A stretch of DNA of 64,000 bases from Paramecium tetraurelia (lineage: Eukaryota > Ciliophora > Oligohymenophorea > Peniculida > Parameciidae), in the NCBI RefSeq assembly GCF_000165425.1, contig NW_001799028.1, positions 148,274 to 212,273 of the forward strand, read 5' to 3'. Below the pieces are notes generated by a model that worked only from the letters and a program-made list of their open reading frames with translations, had not been told where the DNA came from and did not search any database. A program made the translations under genes and the position numbers. Of this stretch, positions 37,508-49,487 are shown piece by piece (position 1 is the stretch's first letter; the number at the start of each line of letters is the position of its first letter).

Positions 37508-38126
37508 ATGGAAAAAATAGATATGTTAGTTAAAGTAGTAATCATTGGAGATACAACGGTGGGAAAGACAAACATAATGACACAGTATTGTGATACCAAT
37601 TTTAAAATGAACTCTCTTCCCACAATTGGAGCTGATTCAAGGGTAAAGATGATATAGATGAATGAAAGAGAAACTATAAAGATGATGATTTGGGATACAT
37701 GCGGTCAAGAACGATTCAAATCCATCACAAAAAATACATTTAAAGGAGCATAGGGTTTTGTGTTGGTGTATGATATCACATCAAAAAGCACTTTTGAACA
37801 TGTGGAAGATTGGCTAGAAGTAAAACTTAAGTTAATCCAAGTCAATCAATGATAACATTGATACAAATACAGTTTCGATTGTTTTAGTTGGAAATAAGTC
37901 TGATCTGGATGAATTGAGATAGATTTCTAGAGATCAAGGACAGGCTTTGGCCAACAAACATAATCTCAACTTTTTTGAGACTTCAGCCAAGTTGGGAATT
38001 AATTTAAGTGAGGTTTTCGTTTCACTTGCTAGAAATATCAGGAAAATCATAAACTCAGCAAACAAAGACACTGAGATGCTCACTACAGACAAAACTAAAA
38101 GTAAAAAGAAGAAAGGTTGCTGTTGA
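37508..38126 (+). CDS. Rab-family small GTPase
   Basis: One 22-nt intron gives 198 residues. Motifs are in order: P-loop GDTTVGKT, switch I around TIGAD, WDTCGQERF (G3, normally DTAGQ), VGNKSDL (G4) and TSAKLG (G5). The C-terminus KSKKKKGCC is a double-cysteine geranylgeranylation signal after a polybasic stretch, as in Rabs. The G3 alanine is replaced by Cys, which is uncommon and could slightly alter switch II. Rabs direct vesicle targeting; the specific Rab cannot be identified. It is 48 bp downstream of the DHHC gene on the same strand. Confidence 0.92.
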
Positions 38127-38150
38127 TATTCCATATACTAAGTTAATATA

Positions 38151-38612
38151 TCAATATTATTCAATTTTGTTTCTGCAAGTGGGACACTCTGCTTTTATTA
38201 TCAGCCAATCCTTTATACATTCATTATGGAAGTAATGATTGCATTTTAGAATTTTGATTAAGTTTTTGTCATTTATCTCTGATAAACATATTGCGCAAAT
38301 TCTATTCTTCTTTATAAATATTTACTCTGGCTGTGGGATTTCATCCACTCCTACCAAAATCGGTATGTCATCAAACCAATTTTTCGGCTTCCTTGCCTTC
38401 ACTACCTTTAGATAAGATGGAATCGCTTGAGGTATTTAAGTTAAATTCAAGTTCATGTAAATTTTGTAAAGGAACCTTTCTTCATAACACATTAATTACA
38501 TAAGTTGCCAAGGGAATCGCGGTTATTCGGTTTAACTCTTTTGAATCTTTTTCTTTATTTCCTACACTCTCTCATAAGCATTGTTCAATTATAATTATCT
38601 TCTTCTATTCAT
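38151..38612 (-). CDS. RING-H2 finger protein
   Basis: An intron-less 153-residue protein. The N-terminus is basic and Gln-rich, the middle contains FDDIPILVGVDE, and the C-terminal 50 residues form a RING-H2 domain: ICAICLSEIND, then LKCNHYFHNECIKDW, then CPTCRNKI, ending KIEQY. The two adjacent zinc-ligand histidines define RING-H2 and a probable E3 ubiquitin ligase. In-frame TGA just upstream of ATG 38612 fixes the start. It converges on the Rab gene, with only 24 bp between the two stop codons. Confidence 0.85.
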
Positions 38613-38695
38613 TTGATTATTTATTTCTCATTATTTTACTATAATCCAAACTAGATTTATACGAGATAAAATCTTCTATTTTAAAGAGTTATAAA

Positions 38696-39197
38696 TCACA
38701 ATAATAATTATAATTCACTAGACAAATCAAGAATTTATGATAAGTATTAAATTTTCTAATTATCCATGTACTTCAAAGATTGTTATCTATGTTGCTGTAA
38801 CTCACTACTCAACTGCTCTATTATTTTATCCCTATTCCTCAACAAATTTTGACAATTCTATATATCTTGTGCATATTGATTCTTTAATTTGGCCACTTCC
38901 TACTCCTTCTCCAATTACAAAGCATTCAAATACTCCTTCTAATATTGTTTCTCAGCCTCCAAATCCTTCTAACTCTACTCAGTCTTCACCTTGTTTACGC
39001 CTTAATTTTATTAACTAAATTGCATTATCTCCTGATCCTTCTTGCTCACCTCTTTCGTCAATAATTACAACTTTGTATTCAAATAATTGATCTTCACTGT
39101 TAAAATTCAATATCTTTACTTTCTACTCATATACTTATTGCATTAATTGAATTTCAGCTTGCTTTAACTCTTCCAAACGAGCAATCTCCGAATTCAT
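38696..39197 (-). CDS. Small coiled-coil protein
   Basis: One 22-nt intron joins MNSEIARLEELKQAEI...EYK to VSKKDQEIMQF..., giving 159 residues. The whole protein is a single charged coiled coil rich in Gln, Glu and Lys; the last part reads RNRDKIIEQLSSELQQHRQQ. No domain is recognised. It may be an axonemal, basal-body or scaffold component. Confidence 0.65.
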
Positions 39198-39280
39198 CTA
39201 ATCGTTATTTAAATTAAATATTTTATATAATATTTATACTCATCCTTTTCTTATACATTAACTTAAAATAATTAACTCAC

Positions 39281-39454
39281 TCAAGTGTTCTAATTACTAT
39301 ATTTACACCACTGTTCCAATAATATAATTTCCCTATTCATTTAAATACATTCTCTAGCATGCTCGGCTTATGATTTTTGTTTGGATTCAACAATTTGATT
39401 TTACTCTACACCGCTATTGCTCTGGTGAATCAGAAACAACTCTATGTATTTCAT
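39281..39454 (-). CDS. Very small helical protein (57 residues)
   Basis: An in-frame TGA precedes ATG 39454, and the frame ends at TGA 39281-39283. The product (start MKYIELFLIHQSN) is charged, helical and Cys-containing, with REIILLEQWCKY near the end. It is separated from its neighbours by 83 and 154 bp. It is not recognised and may be a real short gene or an exon of a neighbour. Confidence 0.4.
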
Positions 39455-39608
39455 ATTAATTTAAAATCATTTGGGAATCTATTTTCATAGATCTTCATTT
39501 TTGATTTCAAAAATCATATATAAATTGACCAAAAACAATACATCATCCCTTGTTTAAGTATAATTTTAATTAGCTTTCTTCCTTATTTTATAATGTATTA
39601 GTATGCCG

Positions 39609-39945
39609 TCAATTTTAATACGAAACACATATTGGATTTTCAATAATTCTCATAAAATCTGCAATGTATTTTATACCCTAAACATTTCTGATTTCCTCAT
39701 AACTATCGTCTTTTTCATCTGTCATACATTAGCCATTTTTCAATGAACTCTATAAAAGAGAGTACGTACAGATATCACAACACTCTATCTACTAAATTTT
39801 TTGTAACAAAGGTATCAATGATTTGTTGGCTAAATAAATTGCATTCAGAATTTCCTTTTTATGCTTATCAATATTTAAACAGTATTTCTCAATTCAATAG
39901 ATTTCCTTATACGTTTTTATATGATTTTTTTTGGTCATCATCCAT
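39609..39945 (-). CDS. Small Cys-containing protein, unknown
   Basis: With one 25-nt intron the frame from ATG 39945 (MDDDQKKSYKN) to TGA 39609 gives 103 residues. The middle contains YLANKSLIPLLQKIQQIECCDICTYSLLQSSL and the C-terminal third is acidic then hydrophobic. Two CC/CxxC-like cysteine groups are present but do not form a known zinc finger. An upstream open stretch in the same frame lacks a Met, so the start is moderately sure. Confidence 0.5.
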
Positions 39946-40150
39946 TTCATCAAAATACTATGCAATTAATCCTCTACGACTCTCTCTTCTTATTAATAAC
40001 CAAAGCACATTAAGTAATTAATGTAAATAAAAGTTGACACAAACTCATCTCTAAGCATTTATTATTGACATTATTTCTTAAGAAAAATTAATAAAGAAGG
40101 CAAGAAAAGGAAAGCAAAAAGTGCAAATTGAATAATATAATTTTTAAAAT

Positions 40151-40743
40151 ATGTTAAAGGAATTAGAGAAATATCGTGTCCCAGATAATTTCACTGGAGC
40201 TCGTTTGTAGATTGCTTGTACTCAAATAATCGAGAGTTGGGTAGCTTTGAAGCTTGCTTTTGAGCATTAAACTCAAACGATCCAGGAGAGTCCTGAGAAT
40301 ATCAAAAAGCTGATGTCTTACTAATTGGCAGCTTACATTTATAATTGCGAGACCGAAAAAGAGGACTTAGTATAATTTCTCTCAGTGTATTTGGAATAAT
40401 ACTTATAGTTGATAATTGAAGACAATTCAGATCAATATGTAAAATATTGATTTATTATAAGATTGCTGAGAGACTGTTGGATGTGTATAACGATTTGGAA
40501 TAAGATAAGGAGGGTAAGTATTTGCAGTTGCTAGAAGATATCAGGTTGTATAATGAGCAGAATAAGAATCTTAAACATGTGGCTAATATTTAAGATTCAG
40601 ATGAGGACTCTGAAAATGAGGAACCTCCTTAATTGGTTCAATAATAGCAGCAATAAATGCAAGTTGAGGAGGAGGAAGATAGTGTTGATTCGGATGGTTA
40701 TGAAACAGTTAAACCAAAGAAAAGGTACAATAAGCGTAATTGA
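40151..40743 (+). CDS. TSR2: Pre-rRNA-processing protein TSR2
   Basis: After one 23-nt intron this is 189 residues. The core begins FTGARLQIACTQIIESWVALKLAFEH, matching the TSR2 pattern (F..G...a...Wpal..A), then a helical region containing FLSVYLEQYLQLIIEDNS. The C-terminus has an acidic low-complexity run followed by SDGYETVKPKKRYNK, matching the conserved DGWT-V-KK ending of TSR2. TSR2 chaperones ribosomal protein eS26 and acts in 20S pre-rRNA maturation. The C-terminal acidic, Gln-rich part is longer than usual. Confidence 0.8.
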
Positions 40744-40898
40744 TGAATGTTAGCTTTATATATATTAATTGTTTAATTGGGATTAATAATTATTGACAAT
40801 ATATTTTTTAATGCTAGAAAATACTAATAATATATATATAATAATTTTATATGTAACCATAATCTAAATAGTAGGCAAAAGAGGAGGAATAGAAGAGG

Positions 40899-42521
40899 AT
40901 GGAAAATCACATTTTGGAGAAGTTTGAATTGCTGGAATTCAAGGGGAAAGGAGCATATGGAGTAGTTTGGAAGGCTCTTGATCGCAAGACTAATTAGGTA
41001 GTAGCACTCAAGAAAGTATATGCTATAAATAGGATTTAGATTTTTGATGCTTTCCACAATGACACTGATTCATAGAGAACATTTAGGGAGGTGATCTTCT
41101 TGGAGCAACTCAGGAATCATGAAAACATAATCAGATTGACATCTGTCATAAAGGCAGAGAACAATAAAGATTTGTATATGGTATTCGATTACATGGAGAC
41201 GGATGTGCACAATGTATGTATGCTTGTTAGAGAACTAGGTGATAAGAGGAAAGATTCTGCAACCCCTTCACAAAAAATATATAGTTTATCAAGTGTTGAA
41301 GGGTTTAAAATATTTACACACTGGCGAAGTAATCCATAGAGATTTGAAACCTTCCAATTTGTTGATCAATTCAGAATGCAAAGTCAAAATAGCGGATTTT
41401 GGATTGGCCAGAAGTGTAGCTAAGCCAGAGGACGACACAAATCCCATACTCACTGAAAGTGTAGCTACAAGATGGTATAGAGCCCCTGAGATATTGTTTG
41501 GATCTTCAACTTATTCCAAGGCAGTTGACATTTGGAGCTTGGGATGCATAGTGGGAGAAATGTTATTAGGAAAAGCTCTCTTCCCAGGGAGCTCCAATTT
41601 GAATTAGATTGAAAAGATAATGGAACTCATAGGACGACCTACTCCAGAAGACCTAGAAGCCTTATGTGCTCCGATGGCAGAGCACATGATGCAGAACTTA
41701 ACAATTAAGTAGATGATTGGTTTTGTGCAAACCTTTCCAACTGCTACTGAAGACGCTATTGATTTCCTCAAGTAAATTAATATGTATATACCTTTGCAGG
41801 AAGACTCTGGTCTACAATCCAAATAAAAGAATGACAGTGGAGCAGGCATTGGAACATAGCTATATCAAAGAGTTTAAGAATAAAGAGGTGGAGTCTAAGA
41901 GAGGTATAATAATTCATGGTATAAACGGTAGATACACCGTTGGAAACATTGATGGATGACAATCATAAGTATTCAACTAAGGATTATCAGAATTTTCTGT
42001 ATAGTCGCATAGATCAAAAAAGGAGAATTGAATAGAAATAGAAGCTCATCAAAAGTTAGAACAATAGTGTGAATACAAGTCTTGACAAGTCCTCATCTCC
42101 TACTAAAAAGGAATCTTCCACTGCAAAGAAGGATCCTGAGAAACCCAAAGTTGAAAATGATAGTCAACAGCCTCATAGAGGTCTTCATTGGAAATCTCAG
42201 TCCTACTCTTAAGGGTAGTTTATGCGGAGGACTGCTTCATAGGAGGATAATTAGTTTTAGGTCTCGATGTATCAAAGTCCCACTTAAAAGAAGCAACAGC
42301 AGATGTTTCCAATGGTCGATTCCAATAGTCCAATGAACAAGGGGAATAGGAGATCTTCATTGGACAAGAAGTTGCTGAGCACCTTGACTGCCACTCTGCA
42401 GAGTACTCTATCTCAATAGTAGTTTTCGAGAAAAGGAATGCAAGCTTCAGTATCTAAATCGAATGTTTTCAATAAATCAATGAACACACAGTACAATGCA
42501 TTATTGCAGAAGAAGAAATGA
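40899..42521 (+). CDS. MAP kinase of the ERK7/8 (MAPK15) type with TES loop
   Basis: Four introns (24, 25, 28, 28 nt) give 505 residues. Kinase motifs: [37 protein letters not shown] and RWYRAPE. The insert [19 protein letters not shown] and [13 protein letters not shown] are typical of ERK7/8. The activation motif is TES (codons 41453-41461) where this family has TEY, so the phosphorylatable Tyr is replaced by Ser. The C-terminal 160 residues are Ser/Gln/Lys-rich and disordered, as in ERK7/8. Members act in cilium length control and starvation responses. The protein may still be activated through the remaining Thr or by autophosphorylation. Confidence 0.9.
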
Positions 42522-42586
42522 ACTTGATATTTTACATATATCTATATACGAAATTAAATGGGGTGACAAATATTATTAATATTACA

Positions 42587-43662
42587 ATGAAAATTAACAT
42601 TATTTTAAATCTAATCAAGTTAAAAAAAGAACGAGGATAAATATAAAAAATATTAGACAACCTCCATCCTGAAGAACAAGATTTTGCATCCAATAAGTAA
42701 GAGGAAATCCTTTATTTCAATATTTACATTTTGACCATCCTTCCTATATTGAGGATACTGGAGATTATTAAACATTCTCTCATTGAAAAGTTCATTACTA
42801 AAATACCAGCATTCTATCCCTTCTCTAAATAGTAGGTCGAAGAGGAATCCCTGCATATCTTCAACGACTTTCTCGAATCTCTTTCATAGAAAGGGTAGAT
42901 GAATGTTAATAAATATATCCACAATGTCATCAAAAAGTAGATCACTTATCAAGAAGCCTTGAAGTTAGCCACAACTGCTAAAACTCATCTAGCATAGTCG
43001 AGTGATTTCCAAAGACAATCTTCAATTCAATTGAAACATATCAATGGGAATGTGAAGTCAAATCTAAAATGTCTGACTTTTATGAGAATACGGCTGATGA
43101 TCATTTGTAAAGGAATGCTACCGAAAACAGAACATTTGATTTTCTGTACATCTTTATAGGAGACATACACAATCATAAATTGCTTGAGGATCCAGAATAC
43201 ATTTAGAACCAAATCTAGCATATGAATCCTGAATATTGGAAAATCAAATACACACCAGTTTTGAAGAAGATCAGCGAATGCATCGACGAAGATTTGGAGG
43301 ATTTCATTAAGCAAGAGGATACTCAAAAGAAATAGGAACAATAATAATCAATATACGAGTATTGTTGTATCCTTAGATCAATTTGCTAATATGCGGTAGA
43401 TCTATTAAAAAGTGTGAATGTGGCTACGCTGTATTACTATTCTGTCATCTATTCATTTCAGAAGTTTGTGAACCGTTTGGATGGAGTTGAAGATCTGCAG
43501 AGAATATTGTATTTAACTTAGAATCATATTAAGGAGAGGAAGTACAAGTAACATGTGAGAGACTTTTTGAGAGGACGTTCAAATTTCATAAGGGAGATGC
43601 GAAATAAGTCTTTAGTTGATAAGGGAGAAAGAGAGTTGATTAAAATAATTTTAAATTTCTGA
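42587..43662 (+). CDS. Unknown protein, gene model incomplete
   Basis: Coding sequence is clear, especially in the 3' part (frame MSDFYENTADDHLQRN... ending ...KGERELIKIILNF before TGA 43660-43662), which is a helical, charged protein. Upstream, a second frame (FLESLSQKGQMNVNKYIHNVIKKQ) is also coding-like. The two frames do not join simply: at least one intron (length 2 modulo 3) is needed between about 42,960 and 43,060. The 5' end at ATG 42587 is provisional. No family recognised. Confidence 0.45.
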
Positions 43663-43678
43663 TTTTTTTATTTATTTT

Positions 43679-44363
43679 ATGTTAAAACCACATAAAGTGC
43701 TGCTGCATGAGTTTGCTGAACTGATATTGAATCAGAGAGTAGAGTAGAAACCCTCAAGTTTGAGACACTCGAATGTGTTGAATCTGTGGCAGATCAAGGG
43801 GATATGGGTGAATGAGAATTCGGATTTAAGATTGCAGATGAATTTCTACATTCAGAAATGGAATACTCGGATTCTAGTTGAAGTTTGGGTCTTAGAAGTA
43901 ATCATAACAAACGAGTAATAGAACAACACTAAAAAGATAATTTAAGATTAGCGATCAGGCATTTAAGAAAACACAACGTCTAGCTCTTTTACAATCTAGG
44001 AGTATTCTAGGAATATTGGCCAATCTCCCACTTTCTCAAGAAATCCCCTCCTTCAACAAGCATATGAAGATAGCATACAATATTGAGAACTCTTCAATTC
44101 CACAACATTTTCAAACCATCAATTTTCCAGTGATCCCTTGTCCCAGCAAAAAGGTCACTTATTTGTACATCCAAGTCCATTACTAGAAGGAAATCGTATT
44201 CTCTCCACAACCAAAACTAGCCCAGAAACCAATCACCTAAAGAGAAGATGCTGAAATGAACACTTTGCATCAGATTCAGAAGAGCTTCAGAAACAGAACC
44301 AAAGCTTCTTCTTAGATTGCTGAGACTCTTGAATACTTTAATTTAATAAATTAAACACTTTGA
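43679..44363 (+). CDS. ATG13-like HORMA protein
   Basis: One 22-nt intron gives 220 residues. The layout follows the autophagy ATG13 HORMA domain: an N-terminal helix HEFAELILNQRV, NLWQIKGIWVNE, a beta stretch TRILVEVWVLEV (compare IVLERW), then AFKKTQRLALLQSRSILGILANLP, matching the ATG13 KK-LRSLY..RLLP helix, and a closing VTYLYIQVHY strand. There is no long C-terminal tail. ATG13 works with the ULK/ATG1 kinase at the start of autophagy; an ULK-like kinase gene lies at 49,488-51,234. Similarity is by pattern, not by long identity, so the assignment needs a profile search. Confidence 0.6.
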
Positions 44364-44376
44364 AATGAATTATTAC

Positions 44377-44397
44377 TATATATATATATATATATAT
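44377..44397 (+). repeat. (TA)n microsatellite
   Basis: A run of about ten TA units in the 48-bp gap between the ATG13-like stop (44363) and the next ATG (44412). Such runs are common in AT-rich ciliate spacers and probably have no special role beyond the start region. Confidence 0.9.
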
Positions 44398-44411
44398 TTA
44401 TTAATAACTGA

Positions 44412-46442
44412 ATGATCATCGATTCAACTTTGGTAGTCAAGATCACTTTCTATGCAAGCATGGTGATTTTCATTTCCCTAACATTCACAAGCATTCTCTT
44501 TGGTTAACCTGAAAAGCTGACAAGAGGATTTGATCCAGATGGTAAAACACATATTAATATCTAGGCATTGCATGTGGTGCTGATTTTGGATCCAAAGAAT
44601 ACCCCTACATTTATTTCAGTAATCCCACCCCTTCTACTTAGTATTAATCAGTTTGTGTGAAATCATGTCCCAAACCCGATCGCTAGAATACAAGTACATA
44701 TAAAATTCAAATCATTAGTGCCCACACAACTGGAATGTGTACCAAACTCTATTGTTCAGTAATGTAAGGCTAAATTCTCCATTGATAATCCAGACGACTA
44801 GTTTTTAATATATGATACTTTCCTTTACAAAGGCAATATCTGTATGCCTAGAAATTTAGCCTATTATGAGGCGATCAAAGATATAGCAACTCCTCCATCT
44901 AGGTTAACAAATACAAGTGACGTGTTTTATAATAAATGGATGCTCCTCATCTATATTATCCTTGCTGGTATTGCTTCAAAATTACTGCTTGTCTAATTAA
45001 AGGCCAATACCTAATATAGTGTCTGGGGTTTGACCTTGGGATTATTTGTATTTGTGGGAAGTCTGGGAATTATTTTTATTTCCTAAGTAAGAGAAGCTAT
45101 CAAAAACTCATTAGAAACTAATTCAATATCTTCCTTTTAGGTTGATGAAGAGTATATTTTGAAAATGACAAATGTACCAGATCCAATCAATTTAATATTT
45201 TTATCCTTTGTTTTTGTAATACTGACATTTTATGGAGCTTATTTCCTATATAACAATTATGATAGAATCAAAAATCTGTCGGAATTATTTGAATAAGTGG
45301 AAAAGTTTATGGCTGAACACGAATACCTTCAAGAATTCTCATATCCTATGATTATAGTACTTAATTTCTTTCTATTTTTAACCATCTACACGGTTCTGTA
45401 TTAATTCATATATTCACAGTAGATCATTAAGAGCTTGTTTTGTGATTGATTTCCAATAGATTGGACCCTTTGAAAAGATCTAAGGAGGAGTTCTCTATTA
45501 TTTCCAGTTCTTGATATATATCTTTTTCTTTTGGGGAGTCCAAGTAATCTTCGGATTGAATAACTACATCATATCATCATCCTTAGTATAATGGATTCAA
45601 GTGGGTCACGTACATAATCAGGAGTAAGAACTTCAATACAATCACAATTAATCTTCCCTTGTTTTAACCAGATACTTTTTGCAAGAAGCCTTCTACAACA
45701 TAGGTAAGATAACTTTTGCCTCACTTCTACTACTGATTTCCCCAGTCAAGTTTGTGTGTGATGCTTTGAAGGATTGGGCAGTCAGGAGAAAAAATGAGAA
45801 GTTTAGAAATTTCCTTGTAAAATATTGCTGTTTGCCCTTCATTGAGATATACAATAAAACCAGACAAATCGAGGAAGTTGTTTATGTGGAATTAGCAATA
45901 AATAGAAAAAAAAATTTATCCATCAATTTGTGCTTGAAATTCATTGATGAATATTTGGAACTGAAATAGGAGGATTCGAGCACTGCAGAAATCTTCGAAT
46001 AATTAAGTAATTTTTCATTAATACAGAATAGGAAATACCGTTGATTCATTCTTGTTGATAACCAAAATATTTATTGCCTTGTTTTGTGCAATAATCTGTA
46101 AGGTCATTTTGGGTTTCAAATACTTTTCAAAAGAGATGTATGAGACCAATCTCACTTGTTTGGTTGCTGCAATGATAGGATATTATGTTGCTTCATTGTA
46201 CTTCTAAACCTATTCGATTGTTCTTTAAGGTTTTGGCTACATTTATTTGAGAACAATGAATATATGTAAAAAGAATAATGAAAATTTTGAGAAGAATCAA
46301 TAGAAGAAGAAGGACAATGCGTTTGATACATTTAAGAATCTTTTTAAAGTATCTAATTATACTATTTTAGGAATTCTCTGATATCATGATTCAATATGAG
46401 AATAAACTGAAAGAATAGAAAAATGAGGAACTTCCAATTTGA
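44412..46442 (+). CDS. Choline-transporter-like protein (SLC44/CTL)
   Basis: The N-terminus has a first membrane helix, then LTRGFDPDGIACGADFGSKEYPYIYFSNP (joined by a 23-nt intron), which is the CTL signature, with CVKSCP following. Ten or so hydrophobic helices follow; the C-terminal half contains WVQVGHVHNQE-like and LTLPLF-type segments and the cytosolic FLVKYCCLPFIE stretch. CTL proteins move choline or ethanolamine across the plasma or organelle membrane. Several introns of 22-30 nt lie within the gene; not all were placed. The spacing to the ATG13-like gene is only 48 bp. Confidence 0.85.
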
Positions 46443-46537
46443 TAAAATATATATGTTTAGACAATTAGATATATATTATTTATATGTATGTATAATTATA
46501 TATAAATATTATCAAAAATATAGGAAAAAAGCAAAAG

Positions 46538-48912
46538 ATGGATAAAATAATTGCTTCTGCTACAAGTGTCAAGGAGAAACTAAAAGCGCTTGAGTAGAGC
46601 TGTAAAGGGTTGAACTAACAAGAGATTGAAGGAGTATATAAACACATACACACTTTAGGAGAAGACTCTTTGGTGTTATTGGATTAGGCATAAAAAATCA
46701 ATTTCGGAAATATTTTCAGTGATCTTCAATTATTTAAGAGAGTGAGAGAAAGCATAAGGGAATTGGATCAAATTTGCATCTACCTTAATTACTTGGATGA
46801 CAGAATTTAAGGATATAGAGGATTTTTGAAAGAATTGGGATTCTAAAGTGAAAAGCTCATTATGGAATTCAGACAGAAAGGAAACATTCTATAAAAGCTG
46901 CATCTCGATACACAGGATCTAAATGTTCAGAGATAGATGATTGGATTGATCATTAAGTTGTGTCCGAAAGACTTAAGCTTTAATCCTGAGTTGTTTTAAT
47001 TGATGCAAATCCCATTTAAATGTTTGAAACAATAAAATCGTTAAGATATCGAATTATTGGATAGTCTGGCAAGTGTTTTATTGCTACAATGCGATGGAAA
47101 AGGAGAGGCCGATCAAAATTAAGTGCATGATTGGATGTGTCTCATTAGTGGGATTGTGTAGCATGCCTATGATGGAAACACAATGGGATTGAATATCTTA
47201 CTAAGCAAAGTACTAGTATCAATATATAATCATAGATAAAATTAGATTATTTGAGTGATTTGTTGATTAGCAACAAAAATTACATGTTGGACAATTACTT
47301 TAAGAACTCTCAAGATACAATCAAAATATTTCAAGGCTTGACATCCCATTGCATAAGCCAAGAAGCAATTTTCATCATCAAAACTGTTAGTCAAATGTTT
47401 TATGATATAGTAAAGGATCAAAATGATGAGTAATATTTACACATACTAAGAGAAGTTTATTAGGAATTCATCCTCACTAAGATATTGGAAAATTTGTAAA
47501 TTTTGAACCTGACTCATGAAATCATCGATCTTTTACTCTTCTATATTATAGGAATGTCATCAATTGATTAAGAACCCTTTAAGCGATCAATTAAGCTCAT
47601 GGTATCTAGATTAACATTGAATGCATCATTGAAATTCAATACTGCAGATCACATAACTCCTAGATTTCAATTCCTGTAAATGATAAACTACAACTACAAA
47701 GCATTGAATTAAATTGAAGATTTCCATAAGATTTACAGGTTTTTCGAAGAGAAATCATTAGAAAAAAATAAATACACTTAAATTAGTAAATGCTACCCTT
47801 GGGAATTCCAAACTGTCAAAAGTCAGATTACTCCCAAGAGTTCTCTATAATAGAGAGATTCCAAAGACTTTGTAGGATTAGAGAATCTTACTAACACTTG
47901 CTTTATGAATAGTATCCTTCAAAGCTTATACATGACTGAGAGTTTTAGAAAGTTCGTTTTGTAAATGTAAATTCCTAATTCAATTCTCCAACTAACACCT
48001 CAAACTTCTCTATGGAATTGTCTCAAAAAACTATTCACATAATTAACATATCAAAATTATGGCTATTGTTCCCCTTACGAATTGAAACGATCCTTGAGAC
48101 AACCCTATTGTAACACCAACGACTAATAGGATGTTGGGGAATTTGTTCATCATTTCTTGGAAGACTTATTTGAAGTAACTCCAAACGAAGCCTTTAAAAC
48201 TACTATTGGAAACCAGTTCTTTGGGTATCAAAGATAAATCATTAAATGTTATAATTGTGTCAAACCTCAACCAAATTACGGATACAAAGAAAAATTCTTA
48301 GGCATTGATTTGCATTTCAATAAATAAAATAACATAGACATTATAAGTATGATCAAGAAAGCCTACGAAGAAGAATAAATAGAATTTACATGTGAAAGAT
48401 GTAGATAAAAGACAAATAAAATCTATAAATCTCAACAATTGCTACAATTACCATCAGTTTTATTTATGACACTCCATAGGTATCTCCTATCCTTGTATTT
48501 ATAAGGTTCACATATGATCAGAATAGCCAAACAATGACCAAAATCTTAACTAAAGTTCCATTCCAATTTTAAATTGATTTCCGAGAAGCCTTCCCAAATA
48601 ATCATCTTAATAGTTAAGATAGCGTTTATAATCTTTATGCATTCATAGTTCATTTGGTATTACTTAACTACTAATTAATTTAAGGGTAAAAACAGTAACT
48701 CTGGTCATTACATTTGCTATGCCAGATAACTAAATAAGCCTGACACCTGGATTGCCTTTGATGATACTATGATTTCGGTCTTTTAATTCAGTAGCAAACA
48801 ATTGGATGAAGAATTGATGTATAAACAAATATATTTTAATAGAGTAGAGGAGTCACCTTATTTGTTGTTCTATTAAAATTTATCAGGATAACCATTGATA
48901 TTTAATAATTGA
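46538..48912 (+). CDS. Ubiquitin-specific protease (USP)
   Basis: Three introns (26, 32, 28 nt) give about 762 residues. The N-terminal 400 residues are a helical, repeat-like platform. The peptidase C19 domain begins GLENLTNTCFMNSILQSLY, where Cys in NTCFMN is the nucleophile (near 47,900), includes QDVGEFVHHFLEDLF and the zinc ribbon CYNC...CERC, and ends with NSGHYICYARQ, carrying the catalytic His. The acidic DDTMISVF segment follows. The order and the zinc-binding cysteine pairs are those of large USPs such as USP9X/USP24/USP34. It is a deubiquitinase, substrate unknown. Confidence 0.88.
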
Positions 48913-48950
48913 TTTTATGATTATGAATTCTTTAATATAAATAGATGAAG

Positions 48951-49423
48951 TCAAACTGTAGATTCAATTTAAACTTTAAAGCATCTGATGTCACCCGTTT
49001 ATTTATAATATACATAATTTTTGAAATTCTTGGTGTATTGATCCCACATCTACTTCTCCTTTAATTCATCTGTCACAATATACACTGTCGCATATGGTAA
49101 GCCAAAAATCATTAATTTCATCAAAAATGATGTCCATTTGCCTTAAATTCTTGAAATCAAAGGGAGATTCTTATAAAAGTATATTGCAATTAAAGAGACA
49201 CCAACTGAACCTATCAAACCATAATCTCGATATTTTTGTAATTCAACATGTTATTTGAAGAATTCATTCTTGAAAACATAATAATTAAGCAATTATTCCT
49301 TTAATAGAGTTAAATAGCAGATACATTCTTCATCATGTCTTTATAGAATTGATTATTATTAACCTTAGGATAGAATTTAACGGTATAATCGTGATTATAG
49401 AGATCTCTCTTGGGTAACAACAT
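48951..49423 (-). CDS. Small two-TM protein
   Basis: One 26-nt intron gives 148 residues from ATG 49423 (MLLPKRDLYNHDY). Two hydrophobic segments, LIGSVGVSLIAIYFY and LMIFGLPYATVYIV, flank a basic loop. The C-terminal third is polar. It could be a small organelle membrane protein, possibly mitochondrial; no family is recognised. It sits 38 bp from the convergent USP gene and 64 bp from the kinase on its other side. Confidence 0.6.
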
Positions 49424-49487
49424 TATCAATTTAATAAATATATTTAAATCCCATTCCAATTTGGTTACAAAATATTCTTATAATTAA

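Noticed and set aside
43027-43341. Minus-strand frame of 104 codons
   Set aside because: It is opposite a better plus-strand frame (MSDFYENTADDH...), which continues through TAA/TAG codons to a TGA and has charged, protein-like composition.
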